Assembly (NCBI GenBank): GCA_021807105.1
Contig: JAKAPL010000017.1
Location: 1 to 60,171 of the forward strand
Direction: 5' to 3'
DNA length: 60,171 bases
Source: Myxococcales bacterium
GTDB taxonomy: Bacteria > Myxococcota > Myxococcia > Myxococcales > JAKAPL01
A program made the translations under genes and the position numbers. The notes under the pieces were generated by a model that made no database searches, was not told the DNA's origin, and saw only the letters and a program-made list of their open reading frames with translations. Below, piece by piece: positions 7,920-15,973 of this stretch; position 1 is the stretch's first letter, and every line of letters starts with the position of its first letter.

Positions 7920-10900
7920 CTAGCCCTTCGCGCTCTTCGCGAACGGGGCGAAGCTCGCGAGGTGCTTGTGGAGCGCCCAGCGCTCCCGGATCTCGATCCT
8001 CGCCGCCTCGACGAGCGCCTCATGCCGCTTGGGATCGCCGGGGACGGCGAAGCGCGTCTCGCGGGCGAAGAACTCGGTGACGTCGGTCTTGGGCTCGGCG
8101 CAGTCGAGCTGGAGGGGCGCCTTCCCCTCCGCCGTGCGGCGCGGGTCGTACCGGTACAGGAGCCAGGCGCCCGAGGCCACGGCCAGCCGCTGCTGGTCGG
8201 CGCCGAACGCGAGGTCGTAGCCGTGGGCGATGCAGGGGCTGTAGGCGATCACGAGCGACGTGCCCCGGTAGCTCTCGGCCTCGGCGATGGCCTTGACCGT
8301 CTGCGCGTCCTTCGCGCCGAAGGCCACGCGCGCGACGTAGACGTTGCCGTAGCTCATCGCCATGAGCCCCAGGTCCTTCTTGCGCGTCGCCTTCCCGGCC
8401 GCCGCGAAGCGGGCGATCGCGGAGAGGGGCGTCGCCTTGGACTGCTGGCCGCCGGTGTTCGAATAGACCTCGGTGTCGAGCACGAGCAGGTTCACGTCCT
8501 CGCCCTGCGCGATCACGTGGTCGAGGCCGCCGTAGCCGATGTCGTAGGCCCAGCCGTCGCCGCCGACGATCCAGACGCTCCGGCGGACGAGGTCGCCCGC
8601 GCTCTGGGCGAGCAGGCGGGCCCAGGGCGCGTCGGGCTTCGCCGCCTCGAGCTTCTGGCGCAGGATCGCGACGCGCTCCCGCTGGGCGGCGATCTCGGCC
8701 TCGCCGCCCTGCGGCGATTCGAGCAGCGCGGTCACCAGCGTCTCGCCGAGCACCGAGGCCCCCTCGCGCAGGGCCTGGCGCGCGGCCGCGAGCCGGGCCG
8801 CCACGCCGAGCCGCATCCCGAACCCGAACTCGGCGTTGTCCTCGAAGAGGGAGTTGGACCACGCGGGGCCGCGGCCGTCCTCGTTCGTGCAGTAGGGCGT
8901 CGTCGGCAGGTTGCCGCCGTAGATCGACGAACAGCCGGTCGCGTTCGCGACGAGCAGCCGGTCGCCGAAGAGCTGGGTGAGGAGCTTCACGTACGGCGTC
9001 TCGCCGCAGCCCGAGCAGGCGCCGGAGAACTCGAAGAGCGGTTCGAGGAGCTGGCTGCCCTTGGGGTCGTGCTTCGCCTTCGTCCGATCGGCGCTGGGCA
9101 GGCCGGTGAAGAACGCCCAGTTCTCCTTCTCGGCCTCGGCGAGCGGCTGGAGCGGGGCCATGTGGATGGCCTTGCGCGCCTTGTCCTTCGGGTCGGTCGC
9201 CGGGCAGACCTCGACGCAGAGCCCGCACCCGGTGCAGTCCTCGGGCGCGACCTGGAGGGCGTACATCATCCCCGCGAAGTCCGCGCCGCGGTACGGGAGC
9301 TGCTTGAAGCCCCCGGGCGCCTCGGCCCCCGCCCCCTTCGGGTAGACCTTCGGCCGGATGGCCGCGTGCGGGCAGGCGAGCGCGCACTTGTTGCACTGCG
9401 GGCAGATGTCCGGCTCCCAGACCGGGATCTCCTCGGCGAGGGTGCGCTTCTCGAAGCGCGTCGTGCCGACCGGCCACGTCCCGTCGACCGGGAACGCGCT
9501 CACCGGCAGCGCCTCGCCCTCGTTGCGCAGGAGCGCCGCCGTCACGTGGCGCAAAAACTCCGGCGCGCTCGGCGGGATCGGCTGCCAGACCGCAGGCGGC
9601 GCCGAAGGTCGCGGCCCGGGCGCGACCTCGCGGAGCCCGTCGAGCGCGCGATCGACCGCCGCGAAGTTCCGCGCCACGACCTCCGGCCCCTTGCGCGCGT
9701 ATGTCTTCTCGATCGACCTCTTGATCTTCGCGACCGCCTCCTCCCGCGGCAGCACGCCGGAGAGGGCGAAGAAGCAGGTCTGGAGGACGGTGTTCGTGCG
9801 GCCCGGCAGCCCCGCCTCGCGGGCGACGCGGGTGGCGTCGACGGCGAAGAGCCGCAGCCGCTTGTCGAGGATCTGGACGCGGACGCGCGGCGGCAGCGCC
9901 TCCCAGAGCGCCTCGGGCGGGTAGGGGGCGTTGAGCAGGAACATCGCGCCGTCGCCGGCCGCCTCCAGGACGTCGAGGTGGGAGAGCAGCGAGAAGTGGT
10001 GGCAGGCGACGAAGCTCGCGCTGGTGATCAGGTACGGCGCGCGGATGGGCTTGGGCCCGAAGCGCAGGTGGGAGACGGTCAGCGTGCCCGACTTCTTGCT
10101 GTCGTAGACGAAGTAGCCCTGCGCGAAGCGGCCGGCGTCCTCGCCCAGGATCTTGATCGACGACTTGTTCGCCCCGACGGTTCCGTCCGAGCCCAGGCCG
10201 TAGAAGAGCGCGCGGACGACGTCGCCCGACTCGATGTCCAGGGGCTTCGCGCGCAGGGAGAGGTGCGTCACGTCGTCGTTGACGCCGAGGGTGAAGCGCG
10301 GGCGCGGCGCGCGCTCGGCCAGCTCGTCGAAGACGGCCCGGATCATGCCGGGCGTCAGCTCCTTGCCGCCGAGGCCGTACCGCCCGCCGACGACCCGCGG
10401 CCCGGGCATCCCGCCGCCCGTCTCGGCCTCGCGGACCGCGGCGGTCACGTCGAGGAAGAGCGGCTCGCCCGGGGCGCCCGGCTCCTTGGTCCGATCGAGG
10501 ACCGCCACGGCGCGGGCCGTCCTGGGCAGGGCGGCGAGCAGGCGCTTCGCGTCGAACGGCCGGTAGAGCCGGACCTTCACGACCCCCACCTTCTCGCCGC
10601 GGGAGACGAGCCACTCGACGACCGAGTGGGCGGTCTCCGCGCCCGACCCCATCGCGACGATCACCCGCTCGGCCTCGGGGTGGCCGGCATAATCGAAGGC
10701 GTGGTAGCGGCGGCCGGCGCGGGCGAAGAGCCGGTCCATGGCCCCTTCGACCGCGTCCGGGCAGGCGGCGTAGAAGCGGTTCTGCGCCTCGCGCGCCTGG
10801 AAGAACGTGTCCGGGTTCTGCGACGTGCCGCGGATCATCGGACGGTCAGGGTTGAGCGCGCGCTCGCGGTGGGCGGCGATCGCGGCGGGGGAGACGATCG

Positions 10901-11489
10901 CGCGCAGGTCGGCGTCGGAGAGCAGCCGGATCTTGTCGACCTCGTGGCTGGTGCGGAAGCCGTCGAAGAAGTGGAGGAACGGCAGCCGCGCGTCGAGCGC
11001 CGCCGCGTGGGCCACGGCGGCGAGGTCATGGGCCTCCTGCACGGAGCCCGAGGCGAGCAGCGCGGCGCCCGTCTGCCGGCAGGCCATCACGTCCGAGTGG
11101 TCGCCGAAGATCGAGAGCGCGTGGGTCGCGACCGTGCGCGCGGCGACGTGGAAGACGGCCGCCGACAGCTCCCCGGCGATCTTGTAGAGGTCCGGGATCA
11201 TCAGCAGGAGCCCCTGCGAGGCGGTGAACGTCGTCGCGAGGGCCCCGGTCTGGATCGCGCCGTGGAGCATGCCGGCCGCCCCCGCCTCCGACTGCGCCTC
11301 GACGACGCGCGGCACTTGCCCCCAGAGGTTCGGGTCGCCCTTCGCCGCCCACTCGTCGCAGGACTCGCCCATCGGCGAGGACGGCGTGATCGGGTAGAGC
11401 GCGATGACCTCGGCGAGCCGGTAGGCGACCGTCGCCGCCGCCTCGTTGCCGTCCACCATCACGTCCGTGGCTTCTTTCGTGTCGTGCAT
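7920..11489 (-). CDS. nifJ: Pyruvate:ferredoxin (flavodoxin) oxidoreductase
   Basis: This 1189-residue single-chain enzyme converts pyruvate and CoA to acetyl-CoA and CO2 and passes electrons to ferredoxin or flavodoxin. It is a hallmark of anaerobic or facultative metabolism. Domain order is complete. The N-terminal pyrimidine-binding domain begins VDGNEAAATVAYRLAEV with ALYPITPSSPMGE. Two 4Fe-4S clusters follow (CPQCNKCALACP near residue 700 and CTGCGLCVEVCP near 750). The TPP-binding domain has CSGCGETPYVK near 823, GGDGWAYDIGYGGLDH near 976 and YSNTGGQQSKATPL near 1008. ATG 11489 is preceded by AAGGTGGAG at a good ribosome-binding distance. The in-frame GTG at 11501 lies within that site, so I reject it. 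An inverted repeat sits just upstream (11503-11534). MoxR lies upstream on the same strand, 77 bp away. Confidence 0.97.
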   Translation of the reverse strand: MHDTKEATDVMVDGNEAAATVAYRLAEVIALYPITPSSPMGESCDEWAAKGDPNLWGQVPRVVEAQSEAGAAGMLHGAIQTGALATTFTASQGLLLMIPDLYKIAGELSAAVFHVAARTVATHALSIFGDHSDVMACRQTGAALLASGSVQEAHDLAAVAHAAALDARLPFLHFFDGFRTSHEVDKIRLLSDADLRAIVSPAAIAAHRERALNPDRPMIRGTSQNPDTFFQAREAQNRFYAACPDAVEGAMDRLFARAGRRYHAFDYAGHPEAERVIVAMGSGAETAHSVVEWLVSRGEKVGVVKVRLYRPFDAKRLLAALPRTARAVAVLDRTKEPGAPGEPLFLDVTAAVREAETGGGMPGPRVVGGRYGLGGKELTPGMIRAVFDELAERAPRPRFTLGVNDDVTHLSLRAKPLDIESGDVVRALFYGLGSDGTVGANKSSIKILGEDAGRFAQGYFVYDSKKSGTLTVSHLRFGPKPIRAPYLITSASFVACHHFSLLSHLDVLEAAGDGAMFLLNAPYPPEALWEALPPRVRVQILDKRLRLFAVDATRVAREAGLPGRTNTVLQTCFFALSGVLPREEAVAKIKRSIEKTYARKGPEVVARNFAAVDRALDGLREVAPGPRPSAPPAVWQPIPPSAPEFLRHVTAALLRNEGEALPVSAFPVDGTWPVGTTRFEKRTLAEEIPVWEPDICPQCNKCALACPHAAIRPKVYPKGAGAEAPGGFKQLPYRGADFAGMMYALQVAPEDCTGCGLCVEVCPATDPKDKARKAIHMAPLQPLAEAEKENWAFFTGLPSADRTKAKHDPKGSQLLEPLFEFSGACSGCGETPYVKLLTQLFGDRLLVANATGCSSIYGGNLPTTPYCTNEDGRGPAWSNSLFEDNAEFGFGMRLGVAARLAAARQALREGASVLGETLVTALLESPQGGEAEIAAQRERVAILRQKLEAAKPDAPWARLLAQSAGDLVRRSVWIVGGDGWAYDIGYGGLDHVIAQGEDVNLLVLDTEVYSNTGGQQSKATPLSAIARFAAAGKATRKKDLGLMAMSYGNVYVARVAFGAKDAQTVKAIAEAESYRGTSLVIAYSPCIAHGYDLAFGADQQRLAVASGAWLLYRYDPRRTAEGKAPLQLDCAEPKTDVTEFFARETRFAVPGDPKRHEALVEAARIEIRERWALHKHLASFAPFAKSAKG

Positions 11490-11502
11490 GTCGTTCTCCA
11501 CC

Positions 11503-11534
11503 TTAGGATGCGTCGACCGGGTAGCAAATCCTAA
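11503..11534. promoter_or_regulatory. Inverted repeat TTAGGAT-N18-ATCCTAA, possible operator of nifJ
   Basis: TTAGGAT (11503-11509) and ATCCTAA (11528-11534) are a perfect 7-bp inverted repeat in the 76-bp gap between the MoxR stop and the nifJ start. AT-rich half-sites in such GC-rich DNA are unusual. The spacing (25 bp centre to centre) would suit a dimeric regulator with separated half-sites, or a hairpin in the nifJ leader. I cannot name a regulator. Confidence 0.4.
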
Positions 11535-11565
11535 CGCCGGCCGCCGCTCGCGACCTCAGGGATCA

Positions 11566-12483
11566 TCAGGAGACCTGGGCCGCGAGGATCTCCGGGAGCT
11601 GCTCGCGCGCGCGGGCGAGGTCGCTCTCGTACTTGAGCAGGAAGGAGAGGGTCTCCTTCACCAGGGCGGCGTCGAGCCGCTGCGCGCCGAGCAGCAGGAG
11701 CGCACGCGCCCAGTCGATCGACTCGGCGATCGACGGCGCCTTCTTCATCTCCATCGTCCGGATCTTCGCGACCGCCGCCGCCACCGCCGCGCCGAGCGCC
11801 TCCGGCAGGCCCGGCACGCGGGTCCTCAGGATCGCCAGCTCGCGCGCGGCTTCGGGGAAGTCGATGTAGAGGTGGAGGCAGCGGCGCTTGAGCGCGTCGG
11901 AGAGCTCGCGGGCGTTGTTGGAGGTGAGGACCACGTGCGGGAGGTGGCGGGCGCGGAAGGTCCCCAGCTCGGGCACCGTCACCGTGAAGTCGGAGAGGAT
12001 CTCGAGCAGGAGCGCCTCGAACTCCGGGTCCGCCTTGTCGATCTCGTCGACCAGGAGGAGGACCGGCGCCTCGCTCGTGATCGCCTTCAAGATGGGGCGC
12101 GGCAGCAGGAACCGCTCGCTGAAGAAGACCGCGTCGCTCTTCGCGATCCGGTCGGCGGCCTCGGCGAGGCTCGCCGTCCCGGCGAGCGTCTCCTGGAGCT
12201 TGTCGCGCAGGAGCTGGGTATAGAGGAGCTGCTTCGCGTACTCCCACTCGTAGAGCGCCTTCGCCTCGTCGAGCCCCTCGTAGCATTGCAGCCGGAGGAG
12301 CGGCAGGCCGGCCGCCTGCGCGATCGCCCGCGCGAGGTCGGTCTTGCCGACGCCCGCCGCCCCCTCCACGAGCACGGGTTTGTCGAGCCGGTCGGCGAGG
12401 AAGACGGAGGTGGCGATCTCCCGCGACGGCAGGTAGCCCGCCCGTTCGAGGGCCGCCCCCGTCTCGTCGATGGACGCGAACAT
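11566..12483 (-). CDS. MoxR-family AAA+ ATPase
   Basis: MoxR proteins are AAA+ ATPases that usually act as chaperones for metal-centre insertion or complex assembly together with a VWA-domain protein. The 305-residue protein has Walker A GAAGVGKT, Walker B VLLLVDEIDKAD, sensor 1 LTSNNARELSDALKRRC and the family signature YIDFP. I start it at ATG 12483 (MFASIDETGAALERAGY). The frame remains open to 12693, but the extra 70 residues are Arg/Ala-rich and look like antisense GC bias. No VWA partner is encoded next door, which is unusual for this family. It lies 76 bp upstream of nifJ on the same strand, so a role linked to that iron-sulfur enzyme is possible but unproven. Confidence 0.88.
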   Translation of the reverse strand: MFASIDETGAALERAGYLPSREIATSVFLADRLDKPVLVEGAAGVGKTDLARAIAQAAGLPLLRLQCYEGLDEAKALYEWEYAKQLLYTQLLRDKLQETLAGTASLAEAADRIAKSDAVFFSERFLLPRPILKAITSEAPVLLLVDEIDKADPEFEALLLEILSDFTVTVPELGTFRARHLPHVVLTSNNARELSDALKRRCLHLYIDFPEAARELAILRTRVPGLPEALGAAVAAAVAKIRTMEMKKAPSIAESIDWARALLLLGAQRLDAALVKETLSFLLKYESDLARAREQLPEILAAQVS

Positions 12484-12683
12484 CGGCGGGATCACTACCA
12501 CGTCGCGAGGGGCCGTGCTCGCTCCCTCTCGTCCGGCGGCCAGGGTGAGCGGCTGGCCGCGAGCCCAACGCGGCCCGGCGGCCGGCCGCCCGGCGATCGC
12601 GCGGACTTCGGCGCGACGTGGGCTCGACGCGGCTGCTCTCGCGCGGGAGCGCGTGACCGCCCCCCACATCCCCAAGCGAAGAG

Positions 12684-12724
12684 GGGGTCTCACGCCGCGC
12701 TGGAGGCCGCGGCGTGAGACCCCT
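12684..12724 (-). terminator. Strong hairpin downstream of the Ig-like surface gene
   Basis: GGGGTCTCACGCCGCG and CGCGGCGTGAGACCCC form a nearly perfect 16-bp stem with a short loop, 8 bp past the stop of the minus-strand gene that ends at 12733. There is no clear T-run. Position and strength suggest an intrinsic or bidirectional terminator. Confidence 0.6.
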
Positions 12725-12732
12725 TGATCACG

Positions 12733-15700
12733 TTACTGCCAGCTACCGGTCCAGGAGGCACCCTGGCTGCAGCTCCACGGGCATGCGCTTTGTTCCTCGA
12801 CATCGCCCGATGCCCGAGAACCGTCGCACGTCGTCGCGCCATAATACCAGGCCATCGGCAACCAGCCAGCCTGGCAGCTATCGGCCGACGGAGTAGCCAT
12901 GACGTAACCCTCCTGGGTGGAATCGCAAGTGAACTGTCCCGATCCTTCCATGGGCAGCGCAGCCCCTTGCACGAAGGTCTGGCACGCGTTGAGCGCCTCA
13001 GCCTCGTTGTACGTCGAGACCGGTGTCCCGTCGCTCCAATTATCCAGGTTGCTGCCAAACGCGTCTCCGATGGTGTGGCAGTACCAGCGGGCGAACTGTG
13101 CAGTGCTCGAGGAACCGACGGTCAGGTTGCTCGGGGACACGGCGGTCATCGTCAGATTTGCCGTCTCCGACTGGGTGTCGGACAGCGTGAGCGTGGCTTG
13201 TCCGTACGAGAGTTGGATCTGCATGCCGTGTGGCATGATCGCGACGAGCGTGCCGGTGGCGAGATCGCTGGCCGTGGCGGCGCCGGTCCAGTCGACCTCG
13301 ACGGTCGGGGTGCCGGTCGTTACGTTGCCGTACTGATCGATCGTCTCGACGGTGATCGACAGGTCGGTCTGGGGTTCGTTCAAGCATTCCCCGATCTTCA
13401 TGTTCGCGCTTCCACCGTACGCCGCCGCAGAGAAGGCGACCTTGGCCACCGCGCCTGGGTTCACGATCTCGTTTCCGGTCGCGCCAGCAAAGCTGGGCGT
13501 GCCGAGCGACTGCACGAGGACGTCGTCCACCTCGAACGACGAGGGCCCGGCGAGGCTGGTTCCCGGGTCGGGGCTGTCGTTCGCGTCGAGCACGACGCTC
13601 GGATAGGCTCCGATGGAGTCGGTCACGTCGAAGGTCTCCTGCGTCCACGTCGAGAGCGGGCCGAAGGCGGGCCCCAGGTTGGCGCACGTGTCGAGCACCT
13701 GATAGCCGCCCGTCGGCGGGACGACCACGCTGTTGCCCATGTCGTCTCGCAGCCCGATGGCGAACTGGGGTTGCTCCTGGCAGTGGTTCATCGAGTCGTA
13801 GGCTGAAGCGACCGTGGTCTGCGCCCAGAGGCTCAGGACCGTCAGCACGGAGCCTCCTGGCGGTGCGAGCGGGTTGGAAACCAGAGTGCTCGTCCACCCG
13901 GTCATCTCGTCGACCGGCGTGGCCGACAGCCCGTACGCCGCGCCTCCCGTGTGGACCACCGTCGATTCGACGGCCCATGCGGGCGGCCCGCCATTTGCCG
14001 TCCAGATCGGGCTGAGGCTGTCCGACTCGGCGCCGTGCGAGAAGAGCGTCGTCCAGGCCGAGAACGGCAGCGGCGATCCCGTCGCGGCGTTCAGGCCGAT
14101 GTCCACGGAGACCTGCTCCGCCACGGTGTCGTTCAGCTTTCCGATGAAACTCCCGCCCGACAGCTTGGCGACGATCTTCGCCGTCCCGCCGCCGCTCGTG
14201 ATCGACCCCGTGGTCGCCGTGGATCCGAACGTCGCCTTCTTCGAGGGGCTCGTCGCGGCGAGCGTGACGCTCGCGGACGCCTGGGCCGTCGTGGCCGTCG
14301 CGGGGTTGCCATACCGATCGACGACGGTCACGGTAATCGCGACCCCGTGATCGGCGTCACCGACCGCGGATCCGAGAGCGATGGACGCCGGCTTGTCCGC
14401 CGCCGCCGTGAAGCCGGTAGTCGCCGTGATCGTGGGGTCACCCTGGAGGTAGACGGTGACCGTCCCCGACCCGGCGATTCGCCCGACCTGGAGGGTCGCC
14501 GTCGCGTCGCCGTTCGCGTCGGTCACGCCGTTGTTCTGCGGGGTGAGCGCGCCGTCCGACGCGAACCAGACGAGCTGCTGGTTCGCGATGCCGGTCGCCC
14601 CGTCCGCCGCCGTCAGCTTCACGGTGATCGGGCTCGCCAACGCCTGGCCCACCGTGCCGGTCTGCCCGCCGCCCGCGGTCACGGTGAGCCTCGCCGCCCC
14701 GGCGACCTGCACCGTCGTGATCGCGCTCGCAGTGGCGCCGCCGACGACCTGGTCTCCCACCACCAAGAGGATCCCATAGAGTCCCGCGACGTCCGGGGTG
14801 AAGTTCGGAGCGGCCGCGGTCGGGTGGTCGAAACACTTCTGGCCGTTGTTTTCCCCGCAATTCGACTGGGTGGGGGAACTGGTGACGTACCAGGCGTATC
14901 CCAGGAGCGTATTGCCCGCGGAATCGGTCGAGCCGCTCCCGTCGAGGGCCAGCTTCACGCCGACCGCGCCGGCCAGGGGCGGCGTCCCGGCGATGACCGC
15001 CTGGAGCTTCGGTGTCGTCGAGGTCGCGAGGGTAATCTCGCGCCTCCCCGGTCGCGCCCGCCGCGTCGGTCACGGTCACCGTCGCGAGCGCCGTCGTCCC
15101 GATCGTCGACGATGCGGTCACCGTGGCGTTCGCTCCGCTCCCGTGGATCGTCCAGCCCCCGCCGACGATCGTCCAGGCATACGCCAGCGTGAGCCCCGTC
15201 GGGCTCTGGGCGTTCTCGGACAACGCGATCGTCCCGCCCGGCTGCACCGTCGCCCCCGGCACGGCGATGATCGGCCCGAGCGTCGGCGCCGAGGTCGCAT
15301 AGGCCAGCGTCTTCACCACGACGCTCGCCGTCGCGGTCTTGCCGTCCCCGTCGTCCGCGGTCACGGTGACCGACGTGGAGGCGCCGTACTGCGCGGGCGC
15401 GGCCAGCGTCGCCGAGGTCGGGTCCTTCTCGTTCGGCGTGAGCGTCCAGCCGCTCGTCGCCGACGTGGTCCAGGTGAACGTGAGCGGGTTGCCGAGGGGG
15501 CTCGAGGCGGCGGCCGCGAGGGTCACCGTGCCGCCGGGCGTCACCGGGTTGGGGCTCGCCGCGAGGCTGCCAAAGACCGGCGCCTCGTCGTTCTCGGTCG
15601 AGACGAGCGCCGTCCCCTGGACGGAGGCTCCCTGTCCGTCGCTCACCGTGACCTGCACGACGCCGCTCTGCGCATAGCCTTTCGGAGCGGTGAGCGCGAT

Positions 15701-15817
15701 GGTCGCACCCGTGCTCGCGCCGACGGCCGTCCAGCCGGTCGGCAGCGTCCAGGAGTAGGCGAGCGTGTCCCCGTCCGCGTCGCTTTTCAACTCTCGCCGG
15801 CCAGGGCCGCGCCTCAC
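12733..15817 (-). pseudogene. Frameshifted, 5'-truncated Ig-like/PKD surface protein
   Basis: Two overlapping frames together read as one protein of about 1027 residues. The upstream part (15817 to about 15045) has PKD/cadherin-like repeats such as DADGDTLAYSWTLPTGW and SPLGNPLTFTWTT. The downstream part (about 15045 to 12733) continues with KLALDGSGSTDSAGNTLLGYAW, Big_1-like modules (TVVDRYGNPAT, TIDQYGNVTTGTP) and a Cys-containing C-terminus. The switch is near 15038-15048. Removing one base in GAGGCGCGAG restores a continuous ATGEREITLATS reading. The 5' end starts inside dispersed repeat D with no signal peptide, so the start of the gene appears lost. The protein would have been exported and adhesive or structural. 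A sequencing error could explain the frameshift but not the missing 5' end. Confidence 0.7.
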
Positions 15818-15854
15818 ACGGGGTGAGGCTTCTTACGGACGGATTGGGGAACCC
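15792..15854 (-). repeat. Dispersed repeat D, copy 1
   Basis: About 62 bp, read on the minus strand, matches 44521-44584 on the plus strand with few differences. The core includes ATCCGTCCGTAAGAAGCCTC and GAGGCGCGGCCCTGGCCGG. It lies between tRNA-Val and the truncated surface gene, and its inner end is the first codons of that gene. Confidence 0.65.
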
Positions 15855-15901
15855 TCGGCCCCCCTTTCGGCAACCCCCGCCACTCCCTCGGTGTTTTCAG
15901 G

Positions 15902-15973
15902 TGGGCGGAGCAGGTCTCGAACCTGCGACCCTCGCCTTGTAAGGGCGATGCTCTACCGCTGAGCTATCCGCCC
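15902..15973 (-). tRNA. tRNA-Val (anticodon TAC)
   Basis: The minus strand reads as a full cloverleaf of 72 nt. The acceptor is GGGCGGA with TCCGCCC and discriminator A. The D arm is GCTCAGCGGTAGAGC, the anticodon stem CGCCC-TTACAAG-GCG gives anticodon TAC, and the T arm is CAGGTTCGAGACCTG. CCA is not encoded. The stop codon of the upstream subtilase lies within its first ten nucleotides. Repeat D and a 5'-truncated gene follow its 3' end, the usual place for integration events. Confidence 0.95.

Noticed and set aside
7767-11534. 1255-codon plus-strand frame opposite nifJ
   Set aside because: No recognisable protein pattern, and the minus strand encodes an unmistakable pyruvate:ferredoxin oxidoreductase.
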